Shown one piece after another: positions 38,360 to 47,212 of a DNA stretch of 64,000 nt (positions are counted from its first letter, which is position 1; each line of letters starts with the position of its first letter). Location of the stretch: NCBI RefSeq assembly GCF_018688155.1, contig NZ_CP061312.1, positions 1,860,001 to 1,924,000 of the forward strand, in the 5' to 3' direction. The stretch is from Polynucleobacter sp. AP-Sving-400A-A2 (GTDB taxonomy: Bacteria; Pseudomonadota; Gammaproteobacteria; Burkholderiales; Burkholderiaceae). The position numbers were made by a program, and so were the translations under genes. The notes under the pieces were generated by a model. That model saw only the letters and a program-made list of their open reading frames with translations. It did no database searches and was not told the origin of the DNA.

Positions 38360-38386
38360 TTAGCACTCTCTTGACAAGAGTGCTAA
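38360..38386 (+). promoter_or_regulatory. CIRCE operator (HrcA site) upstream of rpoH
   Basis: TTAGCACTC (38360-38368), nine bases, then GAGTGCTAA (38378-38386): a perfect match to the CIRCE inverted repeat bound by the heat-shock repressor HrcA. The nine-base centre contains TTGACA (38371-38376), so the repressor would sit directly over the -35 box of the rpoH promoter. Confidence 0.95.
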
Positions 38387-38400
38387 AATAGACGTCTATT
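38371..38400 (+). promoter_or_regulatory. Sigma-70-type promoter of rpoH
   Basis: A consensus -35 TTGACA (38371-38376) lies inside the CIRCE centre, with a plausible -10 TCTATT (38395-38400) after an 18-base spacer. Transcription would start near 38407, leaving a leader of under 20 bases before the rpoH ATG. The -10 is only a 4 of 6 match. Confidence 0.6.
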
Positions 38401-38424
38401 AATACCAAAAGCATATAAAAGAAA

Positions 38425-39366
38425 ATGGTTCAAAAGAAAGCATACAAACCGCAATTGCAAGCAAGGCAAACACTGCCAGCAGCGCAGACTGCTGCGGCTT
38501 CGCTTGCCTTTCCGATGCTGCCTTCCCTGGGGGTTGGCACACTCGACTCTTACATCTCCTATGTGAACCGCGTACCGATGCTTAGCGCTGCAGAGGAACT
38601 GCACCTTGCGCAAGAATTTCGTCGCACTGAAAATGTCGATGCTGCGAAGACTTTAGTTCTCTCGCACCTGCGCTTGGTGGTATCTGTGGCACGTCAATAC
38701 CTTGGCTATGGCATTCCCCATGCTGACTTAATTCAAGAAGGCAATATTGGTTTGATGAAGGCTGTCAAACGCTATGACCCTAACCAAGGCGCACGCTTAG
38801 TCTCCTATGCTATCCATTGGATTAAGGCAGAGATTCATGAGTACATCCTCAAAAATTGGCGCTTAGTCAAAGTTGCTACAACGAAGGCGCAACGTAAGTT
38901 GTTCTTCAATCTGCGTAGTAACAAGCCTACTCTAGCCGCTCTGACACCAAATGAAGTTGAGGCTTTAGCGAAAGCGCTCGATGTCAAAGGTTCCGACGTG
39001 AAAGAAATGGAAATGCGTCTTGCTGGTGGCGATGTTGCCCTAGAGGGCGATGACAGCAATGATGAATCAGCTTATGCACCTATTCAGTGGTTAGCTGATA
39101 ACACTCAAGAGCCTACTGAAATGATGGCTGCTGCTGCGACTGATGCATTACATGGTCCTCAGCTTGACCAAGCACTCATGGCGCTCGATGAGCGTAGTCG
39201 CAATATTGTGCAGTCACGTTGGTTGGCTATGGATGCAGAGGGCAATGGGACAAAAACATTACATGATCTCGCCAGCGAATATGGCATTTCTGCAGAGCGC
39301 GTTCGTCAGATTGAAACTGCTGCACTCAAAAAAATGCGCAGTCTCTTGCAAACCGAAGCAGCTTAA
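38425..39366 (+). CDS. rpoH: RNA polymerase sigma factor RpoH (sigma-32)
   Basis: Heat-shock sigma factor. 313 residues: region 1.2/2 with SHLRLVVSVARQYLGYG and the core-binding DLIQEGNIGLMKAVKRYDP, the RpoH box-like NLRSNKPTLAALTPNEVEALA (which lacks the Q(R/K)KLFFNLR spacing change seen in other sigmas, with KLFFNLR present near 151), and a region 4.2 HTH LASEYGISAERVRQIE. A CIRCE operator overlaps its promoter, so HrcA probably represses the gene and links the two heat-shock circuits. The Shine-Dalgarno is weak (AAAGAAA). Confidence 0.96.
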   Translation: MVQKKAYKPQLQARQTLPAAQTAAASLAFPMLPSLGVGTLDSYISYVNRVPMLSAAEELHLAQEFRRTENVDAAKTLVLSHLRLVVSVARQYLGYGIPHADLIQEGNIGLMKAVKRYDPNQGARLVSYAIHWIKAEIHEYILKNWRLVKVATTKAQRKLFFNLRSNKPTLAALTPNEVEALAKALDVKGSDVKEMEMRLAGGDVALEGDDSNDESAYAPIQWLADNTQEPTEMMAAAATDALHGPQLDQALMALDERSRNIVQSRWLAMDAEGNGTKTLHDLASEYGISAERVRQIETAALKKMRSLLQTEAA

Positions 39367-39387
39367 GTAGCCCTTCCTTCGAAGCTT

Positions 39388-39999
39388 TTACTTCAGAAGT
39401 TCCTTCAAGTCTTGCGCCAAGGTCTCAGCACCTTGCGCATGCTTGATGTACAGGCGTAAACGTCCTTCTGGATCAAAGGCATAACTTCCTGCCATGTGAT
39501 CTATCGTGTATGACCCAGGACTTGTACCGGGCACCTTCTGGTAATAAACCTTAAAGTCCTTAGTCACTTTTTCTAAAGCTGCTTCATCGGCTGGACGCAA
39601 TCCCAAGAAGCGTGAATCAAATGCCGGCACATACTGTTTTAAGATAGCTGCGGTATCTCTTTCTGGATCTACTGTTACAAACAGTACTTGCACCTTATCA
39701 GCCTGAGGACCCAATATAGTCATGACCTGCTGCATCTCAGTAAGCGTCGTAGGACAAACATCAGGACACTGCGTATAACCAAAGAACATTAAAACAGCCT
39801 TGCCTTTAAAGTCAGCAAGCGTTCTGACCTTTCCATCGGGATCGAGCAAACTAAAGTCAGTACCAAACGCCTTGCTACCCGTAATATCGACATTCTTAAA
39901 GCTCTGTTGCGGACCGCAAGCTAGTAGAACTGCGGCAATCAGCGACAACATTAATAGGCGCGCAATATACAAGTAAGATTTTTGGGAATTCATATTCAT
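39388..39999 (-). CDS. SCO1/SenC-type copper chaperone for cytochrome oxidase
   Basis: Membrane-attached thioredoxin-fold protein that helps build the CuA centre. About 203 residues, with an N-terminal hydrophobic segment ending in the lipobox LLAC (a probable lipoprotein), the copper motif QCPDVCP (CxxxC) and a C-terminal histidine in YTIDHMAGSY. I chose ATG 39999, which lies two bases after the ctaB stop; ATG 39993 is an alternative and the frame stays open upstream. Its place at the end of the cta assembly genes fits the role. Confidence 0.93.
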   Translation of the reverse strand: MNMNSQKSYLYIARLLMLSLIAAVLLACGPQQSFKNVDITGSKAFGTDFSLLDPDGKVRTLADFKGKAVLMFFGYTQCPDVCPTTLTEMQQVMTILGPQADKVQVLFVTVDPERDTAAILKQYVPAFDSRFLGLRPADEAALEKVTKDFKVYYQKVPGTSPGSYTIDHMAGSYAFDPEGRLRLYIKHAQGAETLAQDLKELLK

Positions 40000-40000
40000 C

Positions 40001-40894
40001 TCAAACAAAATAGTGATCAATTAATAGCACTGCAAAAAGGAGAGATAGATACGTAATTGAAAAACGGAAGGTCTTCTTCGCCAGCGCATCACTGTAAGAA
40101 ATAAACAAAGCAATGACGTAGGCAAGGAATATCAAGCCCAGAATGATTGCTGAGATCAAATAAATTAAGCCACTCATGCCGTAAATATAGGGTAATAAGG
40201 TCGCCGCAATCAAAATCAGTGTGTATAGCAAAATATTGAGAAGTGTAAAACGCTCTCCGTGGGTTACTGGCAGCATTGGTAAGCCACTTTGCACATAATC
40301 ATCGCGACGGTATAGTGCAAGAGCCCAAAAGTGTGGTGGAGTCCAAACAAAAATAATCAGCACCAAGAGCCACGCTTCCGCCGACAAAGTATTGGTGACT
40401 GCCGCCCAACCTAAGGCAGGTGGCATGGCGCCTGAGAGACCACCAATGACAATATTCTGTGGCGTAGCAGGCTTGAGTAACCAGGTATAAATCACCGCGT
40501 AACCAACAAAAGTAGCTACGGTGAGCCACATGGTTAACGGATTACAGAAGATCCACAGAATAACCATTCCCAAACCGCCGAGAATAATTGAGAAAACAGT
40601 AATGTGAAAAGGCGTTACCTCACCAGTTGCAGAGGGCCTCCAAGCAGTTCGCTTCATCTTGGCATCGACGGCTTGCTCGATTAAACAATTCATTGCAAAA
40701 GCCGCTCCTGCCAATAACCAAATTCCAACAATGCCACCAATTAAAACTGGATAAGGAACCATGCCGGGTGTTGCCAAGAACATGCCAATGACAGCGCAGA
40801 ATACTGCCAACTGCGTGACGCGGGGCTTGGTGAGAACCCAATATTGACGCCAACGTGGCATCGCTACAGGATTGGGGGAAGCTGGACTACTCAT
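40001..40894 (-). CDS. ctaB: Heme O synthase (protoheme IX farnesyltransferase)
   Basis: UbiA-family prenyltransferase that farnesylates heme B to heme O. 297 residues with about nine hydrophobic segments, the prenyl-diphosphate motif [15 protein letters not shown] (about 60-74, NxxxDxxxD-like) and a second aspartate-containing loop [10 protein letters not shown]. The start overlaps the ctaA stop in ATGA, and ctaA, ctaB and the SCO gene run in series. Confidence 0.95.
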   Translation of the reverse strand: MSSPASPNPVAMPRWRQYWVLTKPRVTQLAVFCAVIGMFLATPGMVPYPVLIGGIVGIWLLAGAAFAMNCLIEQAVDAKMKRTAWRPSATGEVTPFHITVFSIILGGLGMVILWIFCNPLTMWLTVATFVGYAVIYTWLLKPATPQNIVIGGLSGAMPPALGWAAVTNTLSAEAWLLVLIIFVWTPPHFWALALYRRDDYVQSGLPMLPVTHGERFTLLNILLYTLILIAATLLPYIYGMSGLIYLISAIILGLIFLAYVIALFISYSDALAKKTFRFSITYLSLLFAVLLIDHYFV

Positions 40895-42021
40895 AATGAT
40901 TTAGACATCTTCATGTGAATGGGGGCAGTCCAAGAAGACCATTGGACTAAACGAACCAAACAGAACACCAATGCAGCAGAACCTGCCGTATGCATTAAAG
41001 CAGCGAGGAGGGGCCACTGAAAGACTACATTAGAAATTCCAGTCAGAGCCTGGAGAACGAGCAAGCCTAATAATAACTTGGCAATTTGGGCCATTCCTGA
41101 TGATGTGGAATTACTAAAACGCAGAGCGCTTATTCCCAAGGCGCCTAGTACCACTACCGCAACCATAGCAAATACGCGGTGTGCCCAATGAATTGTTTGT
41201 AAAGCGACAGGTGTAATAGATTCACCTTGAGCATTCAGGCCTAAGCCACGCCATAGGGTGAAGCCTTCTTGCCAAGCTGTTTCTGGCCAAAGACGATCCA
41301 TACAAGTTGGAAAATCGGGGCAAGCTAATACAGCGTAATTAGTGCTCACCCATGCACCTAAAAAGATTTGCATACTTAAGATCACTGCCGCAAGTAAAAG
41401 TAACTTTGCAGAAAGAGGTTGGCTCTGCAGGCGAATAGCTGGGGAAGGTTTACCCATCCACTCTTGTTGCGCATACGTCGTTAAGCACGCCAACAAAACC
41501 AAAGCCAACATTAAGTGAATCGTCACAATAATAGGCTGCAATTTCAGTGTGACTGTCCAGGCACCAAATGCCCCCTGAATACATACCAAAATCAGCAAGC
41601 CAAGACTGCCCAATAAAGGTTTCTTACCTAGGCTACGGAGCTTACTCCAGGCAACTGCTACTTGAATCAAAATCAGTGCTCCGACTGTCATTGCTAAATA
41701 TCGATGAATCATTTCAATCCAAGCCTTGATGACCGTCACAGGACCCGTAGGCATATTCGCCTCAGCTTGCTGGATCTCACTAATGGCATGCCATGGATTT
41801 GATGTGCCATAACAACCAGGCCAATCAGGACATCCCAGACCAGAGTCCGTTAGGCGAGTAAAAGCGCCAAACACAATCAAGTCAAAGGTCATGAAAACCA
41901 AAACCCAATTGAGCTTTTGGAAAAAGTTATAAGCCGGCCTAGTCCAGAGATAAGCCAAAGGTAGACCCGCAAAGACGATTGCGATTGCAGCTAACTCCGC
42001 AAGCAATAGCATGCTACTCAT
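40891..42021 (-). CDS. ctaA: Heme A synthase (COX15/CtaA)
   Basis: Converts heme O to heme A in the inner membrane. 376 residues with about eight membrane segments and conserved histidines in EMIHRYLA and IHWAHRVFA that bind heme. [15 protein letters not shown] motif (about 59-72) with paired cysteines is present in the first periplasmic loop and a second cysteine pair CPDFPTC later. It overlaps the upstream hypothetical gene and the downstream ctaB by four bases each. Confidence 0.95.
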   Translation of the reverse strand: MSSMLLLAELAAIAIVFAGLPLAYLWTRPAYNFFQKLNWVLVFMTFDLIVFGAFTRLTDSGLGCPDWPGCYGTSNPWHAISEIQQAEANMPTGPVTVIKAWIEMIHRYLAMTVGALILIQVAVAWSKLRSLGKKPLLGSLGLLILVCIQGAFGAWTVTLKLQPIIVTIHLMLALVLLACLTTYAQQEWMGKPSPAIRLQSQPLSAKLLLLAAVILSMQIFLGAWVSTNYAVLACPDFPTCMDRLWPETAWQEGFTLWRGLGLNAQGESITPVALQTIHWAHRVFAMVAVVVLGALGISALRFSNSTSSGMAQIAKLLLGLLVLQALTGISNVVFQWPLLAALMHTAGSAALVFCLVRLVQWSSWTAPIHMKMSKSL

Positions 42022-42677
42022 TGCAATTTTTCACCCTTACGATTGAGACGCAATAACTTCTCAAGATCCTTTTTCATACTGCCAAACTCTTTTGGTGAAT
42101 TGCTCACCGGAAAAATCATCATCTTGGCTGGACTCGGATCAATCAACTGAATCTTCTGACCTGCTCCATCACGATTAAGCCACGCATCAAATTGCGCTCT
42201 TAATTGAGGATCTACTGGCAAATCTACAATCTGAAATCCCGCCGTCTTTTGATCGTATGCCAGCAATACTTCCGGATCTACTGCTTTGCCATCAGTATTG
42301 ACCCACACTAGTTGAACTCGACTACTTTCACGACCAACAGCAATACGTAGTTGACGCATTAAAAATAGAGCCTCGAGACAAGATTCATTTTTAATGGTGC
42401 ATTCCCCAGCCGGCCTTGCCACTAGCAAAGTCCACTTTCCATCAAAAGGAATATCAAACCAAGCGGGATTCATATCCTGCACAGGCTGAACCAGAGTTCC
42501 AAAGTTAGTCTTTCCACCCTCTGGCTTAAAAACGTAATACGCTAAATAGGAGGCAATCACTGGTGCAGCGCAAGCAAGCAACAATAGCAGCATCTGAATA
42601 CGCCCACGTCGAGTTTGCGCGTTAATTACAGATGCATCTGTTTGTGATGCTGGAATCAATAATTCTTTATCACTCAC
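42018..42677 (-). CDS. Hypothetical membrane protein of the cytochrome oxidase cluster
   Basis: A 219-residue protein with one membrane helix near the N-terminus (about 28-50) and a periplasmic remainder that ends [15 protein letters not shown]. It contains one cysteine pair (CTIKNESC). It is co-oriented and overlaps both the SURF1 gene and ctaA by four bases, so it is probably a cofactor in oxidase assembly, but I cannot name a biochemical role. Similar genes are routinely found at this position in Burkholderiales. Confidence 0.75.
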   Translation of the reverse strand: MSDKELLIPASQTDASVINAQTRRGRIQMLLLLLACAAPVIASYLAYYVFKPEGGKTNFGTLVQPVQDMNPAWFDIPFDGKWTLLVARPAGECTIKNESCLEALFLMRQLRIAVGRESSRVQLVWVNTDGKAVDPEVLLAYDQKTAGFQIVDLPVDPQLRAQFDAWLNRDGAGQKIQLIDPSPAKMMIFPVSNSPKEFGSMKKDLEKLLRLNRKGEKLQ

Positions 42678-43456
42678 TCTCTATCTCCATTCACAGCAAG
42701 CTCTCGCCGATATTTCATGAACCCATTAATGAGCCAAAATAAAAATCCAGTCAATGCCAAAGCAAACCACTGGAATGCATAAGCATAATGGCGATCGACT
42801 CCGTTTGTTGGGGAGGGCCAATTTCTCAGTAAACCATCCTCTTTCGAAGAAGCAGACTCTCGAACAATGAACGGAAGTTGCTTCCATTGATGACTTTGTG
42901 CCTCAAGACCTAAATCAAAATTTTGCTCAATCCGAGGTCTTGCTTGGGTAGCATCCTTTTTTCCAAGCTCATAAACCCTTCCAGGATGAGGGAAAGCAAT
43001 CCCCTCAACAGTCACCACTTGATCCGCTGTTTTCACTGGGGGTAACTCAATACGATTTTCGTTATTACGAGGAGCCCAACCCCGGTTAACCCAAAGCACA
43101 AGTTCTTGGCCATCCAATTTCAAAGGCATCATCACATAAAAGCCGGATTGTCCTGCAGCGCCAGTACCACCCTCAGGAATGGGGCGAGGACGGTTATCCA
43201 GCCAAATCGCCTCATCTTGAATAAAACGTCCACGGGCTAGAATTCGGCGCTCTGTAGCCTGCTCTAGGGTCAAACTATCGGCATTCGCATTCAGAGTAGA
43301 CATTTGCAATCTTGCACTTAAAGATTCACCCAAGCGAATCTTTTGCTCTGCTCGGTTTAACTGCCAAATACCAGCGCCGCAGCCAACTACAATCACCATA
43401 AGGGCTGATAATGTAGCAACTAGACGACTAGTAATTAAGCTAGAAAAAATATTCAC
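42674..43456 (-). CDS. SURF1-family cytochrome oxidase assembly protein
   Basis: Helps insert heme A into subunit I of cytochrome aa3. 260 residues in the usual SURF1 layout: membrane helix at each end (about 10-32 and 230-250) enclosing a periplasmic domain with WLDNRPR and VNRGWAPRNN. It is the first gene of an overlapping SURF1-hypothetical-ctaA-ctaB-SCO run and is divergent from the DUF2909 gene 14 bases away. Confidence 0.92.
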   Translation of the reverse strand: MNIFSSLITSRLVATLSALMVIVVGCGAGIWQLNRAEQKIRLGESLSARLQMSTLNANADSLTLEQATERRILARGRFIQDEAIWLDNRPRPIPEGGTGAAGQSGFYVMMPLKLDGQELVLWVNRGWAPRNNENRIELPPVKTADQVVTVEGIAFPHPGRVYELGKKDATQARPRIEQNFDLGLEAQSHQWKQLPFIVRESASSKEDGLLRNWPSPTNGVDRHYAYAFQWFALALTGFLFWLINGFMKYRRELAVNGDRE

Positions 43457-43470
43457 AAGGGTACTTTGAA

Positions 43471-43683
43471 ATGAAATGGGTTATTCCAGTTGCACTGCTA
43501 ATCATTGTCGGGAGCTTGGGCTCAGCACTCTATTTCATGATGAAAGATAAGGGTCGCAGCTCAAGAATGGTTCAGTCACTTATGTTACGTATTGGACTGT
43601 CAATCGTACTCTTCTTAGGAATTCTGATTGCCCACTACTTTGGTTATATCGAAGCTACTGGCGTTCGTGTGGGAATAAACTAA
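43471..43683 (+). CDS. DUF2909 twin-transmembrane protein
   Basis: A 70-residue protein with two membrane helices (about 3-23 and 40-62) and a short basic loop KDKGRSSR between them, the DUF2909 pattern. Function unknown; its place between the oxidase subunit III gene and SURF1 is conserved in Burkholderiales and suggests an oxidase-related role. A strong terminator follows. Confidence 0.85.
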   Translation: MKWVIPVALLIIVGSLGSALYFMMKDKGRSSRMVQSLMLRIGLSIVLFLGILIAHYFGYIEATGVRVGIN

Positions 43684-43715
43684 GCGCCTTCCGCTAAAAG
43701 ATGAGGGCTCAAAAC

Positions 43716-43745
43716 AAATCGGGGCTCTACGCCCCGATTTTTATT
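43716..43745. terminator. Bidirectional terminator between DUF2909 and ctaE
   Basis: AAATCGGGGC (43716-43725) and GCCCCGATTT (43731-43740) form a perfect ten-base-pair stem around TCTAC, with T-rich sequence on the right and an A-run on the left. It sits between the convergent DUF2909 and ctaE genes and can end both transcripts. Confidence 0.92.
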
Positions 43746-43748
43746 TCC

Positions 43749-44603
43749 CTACATCCAGTAAACAGCAATGTACAGACCAAGCCAAACGACGTCAACGAAG
43801 TGCCAATACCAAGCAGCACCTTCAAAGGCAAAATGATTTTCAGCAGTAAAGTCACCGCGAATCATACGACGGAGAACAATCGCCAACATCAGGCCACCAA
43901 GGAATACGTGGAAGCCATGAAAACCTGTCAACATAAAGAAGGTTGAGCCATAAACGCCTGAAGTTAACTTCAAGTTCAAGGCATGATATGCATGGTAGTA
44001 CTCATACATCTGAAAGCCCAAGAAGATAATGCCAAGACCAACGGTAGCAGCCAAGCCGTTGATCGCTTTCTTCATGTGGTTTTCACGAATCGCGTGGTGA
44101 GCGTAAGTTACGGTCACACCGGAAGACAAAAGCAATAAAGTATTAATCGTTGGAATGGGCCAAGGACCCATAGTCGTAAATTTCTCTACTAAACCAGCAG
44201 GGCCATCATTAGGCCAAACAGCCTGGAAATTCGGCCAGAGCAATTTGCTTTCCACATCACCCATCCATGGCATCGCAATATTGCGCGCGTAGAACAATGC
44301 AGAAAAGAATGCGGCAAAGAACATGATCTCGGAGAAGATGAACCAGGCCATAGACCAACGATAAGAAATATCGACGTTGACGCCATTCTTACCGGAGTTG
44401 GATTCAGCAATGGTGTCTCCGAACCACTTGTAAAGAACAACTAACACCCAAAGTACACCGACTGCAGTCACTGGGCCGCCCCAAGCTGCGTGGTTTACCC
44501 AACCGGACATGCCAGCAGCAAAAGCAAGCAAACCTAAGGCTGCCGAAGCTGGATGGCTAGATAGTCCAGGAACGAAATAGTAAGGGGTTGAATTGGATGA
44601 CAT
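43749..44603 (-). CDS. ctaE: Cytochrome c oxidase subunit III
   Basis: Membrane subunit of the aa3 oxidase. About 284 residues, seven hydrophobic segments, conserved motifs FIFSEIMFFAAFFSALFYAR (about 88-107), TGFHGFHVFLGG and AWYWHFVDVVWLGLYI. ATG 44603 (MSSNSTPYYF) was chosen over the upstream in-frame TTG at 44621; AGAGAG precedes it. It follows ctaC, ctaD and assembly genes on the same strand and its transcript ends at the terminator at 43716-43745. Confidence 0.96.
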   Translation of the reverse strand: MSSNSTPYYFVPGLSSHPASAALGLLAFAAGMSGWVNHAAWGGPVTAVGVLWVLVVLYKWFGDTIAESNSGKNGVNVDISYRWSMAWFIFSEIMFFAAFFSALFYARNIAMPWMGDVESKLLWPNFQAVWPNDGPAGLVEKFTTMGPWPIPTINTLLLLSSGVTVTYAHHAIRENHMKKAINGLAATVGLGIIFLGFQMYEYYHAYHALNLKLTSGVYGSTFFMLTGFHGFHVFLGGLMLAIVLRRMIRGDFTAENHFAFEGAAWYWHFVDVVWLGLYIAVYWM

Positions 44604-44633
44604 CTGATTCTCTCTATTCAATCAAAAAAATAA

Positions 44634-44828
44634 TCAATGGGACACAACTGCTTTAACTATCAAAAGGAGTGTGCCCATAAAAATCAAGGCACCTAAAACT
44701 CCCGCAATAATAATGTGGACAAAACTTAATGAAGCAACATCTTCCTGCAGACCTGATTTCTTACGCACACCTAAAAAGGCCCACAAGACCGCGATCATAG
44801 ATTGCGTAAATGAACTTTTCTTACTCAT
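44634..44828 (-). CDS. DUF2970 family small membrane protein
   Basis: A 64-residue protein with a cytoplasmic basic N-terminus and a C-terminal membrane helix (about 38-60, IIIAGVLGALIFMGTLLLIV). The sequence QSMIAVLWAFLGVRKKSG is typical of DUF2970. It overlaps the ctaG stop by four bases (ATGA) and precedes ctaE by 30, so it belongs to the oxidase operon; its role is unknown. Confidence 0.88.
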   Translation of the reverse strand: MSKKSSFTQSMIAVLWAFLGVRKKSGLQEDVASLSFVHIIIAGVLGALIFMGTLLLIVKAVVSH

Positions 44829-45424
44829 GACGCAGATTTGGATTTAGGTGTTGTAGAACCAGCTGGCTGCTGGCCAATACCCAACTCAAAGAAGGTATAT
44901 GACAAGGTAATTGTTTTCACATCAGCAGGTAAGCCGGCATCAATGACAAACACAACTGGCATCTTCTTCATTTCATGAGGCGCCAAGGTTTGCTGCTGAA
45001 AACAAAAACACTCTAGTTTAGTAAAGAATTCCATCGCACTTTTAGGTGCATAGCTTGGAATAGCTTGAGCATCAACAGGGCGACTTAAGTTATTAGTAAC
45101 TTCGTAAACGATCTCCGTCATTTCACCTGGATGCACTTCTAAGAAGTTCTTGACTGGACGAAACGTAAAAGGACCGCGGCTATTAGAATCAAACTCAATA
45201 GTCACCTTACGAGAATAGTCGACCTGAGTATTGCCAACCTTATTTGCACTGTAGGCACGAATACCATAGTCGTTCTTGCTAGTGACCACATTAATACCAG
45301 TCACCTCACACAAAGCTTTATACATTGGCACCAGTGCATAACCAAAACCAAACATCATGACTGAAGCTATCAATAGCTTCAGCAAGATTTGGCGGTTAAT
45401 GGAGGCAATAGCAGACATGAGCAT
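44825..45424 (-). CDS. ctaG: Cytochrome c oxidase copper-assembly protein CtaG/Cox11
   Basis: Membrane-anchored copper chaperone that delivers CuB to subunit I. 199 residues: one N-terminal helix (about 12-33), then an immunoglobulin-like periplasmic domain with the copper motif ECFCFQQQTL (CFCF) around 137. Two ATGs (45424 and 45418) are in frame; neither has an obvious Shine-Dalgarno. It follows a very small oxidase assembly gene and precedes DUF2970. Confidence 0.95.
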   Translation of the reverse strand: MLMSAIASINRQILLKLLIASVMMFGFGYALVPMYKALCEVTGINVVTSKNDYGIRAYSANKVGNTQVDYSRKVTIEFDSNSRGPFTFRPVKNFLEVHPGEMTEIVYEVTNNLSRPVDAQAIPSYAPKSAMEFFTKLECFCFQQQTLAPHEMKKMPVVFVIDAGLPADVKTITLSYTFFELGIGQQPAGSTTPKSKSAS

Positions 45425-45434
45425 TCAGAGGGCT

Positions 45435-45548
45435 TTAACCCAGTAGGCCGTATTTAATCAGGATGCCCAGAAAGAACACTAGAACAACAGTTAAAAGAAT
45501 AAAGCCCAATCTGCGGTTACTGGCAGATTGGGATTTGTGCGCCGCCAC
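45435..45548 (-). CDS. Small cytochrome oxidase assembly-type membrane protein (37 aa)
   Basis: A 37-residue frame between ctaD and ctaG. It reads from GTG 45548, with AGGAG at 45555-45559 six bases upstream, through a basic segment (HKSQSASNRR) into a single hydrophobic helix (about residues 15-31) and ends IKYGLLG. The helix and position match the very short 'cytochrome oxidase small assembly protein' found in Burkholderiales. Its Shine-Dalgarno lies inside the last codons of ctaD, which suggests coupling. An alternative in-frame ATG at 45566 would overlap the ctaD end. Confidence 0.75.
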   Translation of the reverse strand: MAAHKSQSASNRRLGFILLTVVLVFFLGILIKYGLLG

Positions 45549-45549
45549 T

Positions 45550-47169
45550 TTAGACTCCTGCAGCATTTAACTCTGCAGTAGTTGGAGGCGTTTCAAATGT
45601 ATGGTGTGGTGCTGGTGATGGCACTGTCCACTCTAAACCCTTAGCGCCATCCCATGGCTTCATTGAAGCTTTTTCACCTTTGGCGTTATAGGCCGGCAAC
45701 ACAACAAACACCAAGAAGTAAACCTGAGACAAACCAAATCCGAGTGCGCCAATAGATGCAATCGTATTGAAGTCAGCGAACTGGGTTGGGTAGTCAGCAT
45801 AACGACGTGGCATACCTGCCAAGCCCAAGAAGTGCATTGGGAAGAAAGTGACGTTAAAGAAAATCATGGAAGTCCAGAAGTGGATCTTGCCGCGAGTTTC
45901 ATTAGCCATGTAGCCAGTCCACTTTGGACACCAGTAGTAAAAACCAGCAAACATCGCAAATAAGGAACCAGCCACCAAAACATAGTGGAAGTGAGCAACA
46001 ACGTAATAGGTATCTTGCAAGCCAATATCAATTGGCGCCAATGCCAATATCAAGCCAGTAAAACCGCCCATGGTAAATACGAAAATAAATCCAACTGACC
46101 ACAACATCGGGGTTTCAAAGGTCATGGAACCTTTCCACATAGTTGCCACCCAGTTGAAAATCTTTACACCTGTTGGAACAGCAATCAACATCGTGGCATA
46201 CATAAAGAACAGCTGGCCAGTTACCGGCATGCCAGTTGCAAACATGTGGTGAGCCCAAACGATGAATGACAAGATCGCGATGGATGCAGTTGCATAAACC
46301 ATGGAGCTATAACCAAACAAAGTTTTTCTTGAGAAAGCAGGAATGATTTCGCTCACGATTCCGAATGCTGGAAGAATCATGATGTAAACCTCTGGATGAC
46401 CGAAGAACCAGAAAATATGCTGAAACATAATTGGATCACCGCCACCAGCTGCGTTGAAGAAAGAAGTACCGAAGTGACGATCTGTCAAAACCATCGTGAT
46501 TGCACCTGCCAGTACTGGCATAACGGCGATCAGCAGGTATGCAGTGATCAACCATGTCCAGCAGAACATGGGCATCTTCATCAAAGTCAAGCCAGGAGCA
46601 CGCATGTTCAAGATGGTCACGATGATGTTAATCGAACCCATGATTGAAGAAGCACCCAATAAATGGAGTGCAAAGATGGCCATATCTAAACCTGGGCCCA
46701 TCTGTAGTGTCAATGGAGCATATAAAGTCCAACCACCAGCAGGAGCACCGCCAGGAGCTAAGAATGAACCAAATAATAAGCAAGCAGCCACTGGCAAAAT
46801 CCAGAAGCTAAAGTTATTCATACGAGCAAAAGCCATATCGGATGCGCCGATTTGCAAAGGAACCATCCAGTTTGCAAAGCCAACGAAAGCCGGCATGATG
46901 GCGCCGAACACCATTACCAAACCGTGCATGGTGGTTAACTGGTTAAAGAACTCAGGGCGCAAAAATTGCAAACCTGGTTGGAACAACTCCAAACGAATAC
47001 CCAGAGCCATCACACCACCAGCTAGCAAGCTGATAAACGAGAAGATCAAGTACATCGTACCGATATCTTTGTGGTTAGTTGCAAACAACCAACGGCGCCA
47101 GCCATGTGGCGTATGGTCATCATGCGCATGGTCGTGTGCGTGATCGTGGGTAGTTGAAATAGTGCTCAT
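45550..47169 (-). CDS. ctaD: Cytochrome c oxidase subunit I
   Basis: Catalytic aa3 oxidase subunit with heme a, heme a3 and CuB. 539 residues with about twelve membrane segments; heme/CuB histidines are in TMHGLVMVFGAIMPAF, FFGHPEVYIMILPAFG and VVAHFHYVLVAG. The K- and D-channel region reads normally. The N-terminus is rich in histidine (HDHAHDHAHDDHTPH, about 8-22), a feature also seen in related oxidases. It follows ctaC by 43 bases and is followed by the 37-residue assembly gene. Confidence 0.98.
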   Translation of the reverse strand: MSTISTTHDHAHDHAHDDHTPHGWRRWLFATNHKDIGTMYLIFSFISLLAGGVMALGIRLELFQPGLQFLRPEFFNQLTTMHGLVMVFGAIMPAFVGFANWMVPLQIGASDMAFARMNNFSFWILPVAACLLFGSFLAPGGAPAGGWTLYAPLTLQMGPGLDMAIFALHLLGASSIMGSINIIVTILNMRAPGLTLMKMPMFCWTWLITAYLLIAVMPVLAGAITMVLTDRHFGTSFFNAAGGGDPIMFQHIFWFFGHPEVYIMILPAFGIVSEIIPAFSRKTLFGYSSMVYATASIAILSFIVWAHHMFATGMPVTGQLFFMYATMLIAVPTGVKIFNWVATMWKGSMTFETPMLWSVGFIFVFTMGGFTGLILALAPIDIGLQDTYYVVAHFHYVLVAGSLFAMFAGFYYWCPKWTGYMANETRGKIHFWTSMIFFNVTFFPMHFLGLAGMPRRYADYPTQFADFNTIASIGALGFGLSQVYFLVFVVLPAYNAKGEKASMKPWDGAKGLEWTVPSPAPHHTFETPPTTAELNAAGV

Positions 47170-47212
47170 GGATTACTCCGGTTTAGTTTGATCTGTATAA
47201 ATTCTTAAAAAA

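Noticed and set aside
46496..47143. 215-codon open frame on the plus strand opposite ctaD
   Set aside because: Lies wholly antisense to the strongly conserved subunit I gene; its composition mirrors the ctaD codons and it has no ribosome site or recognisable domain.
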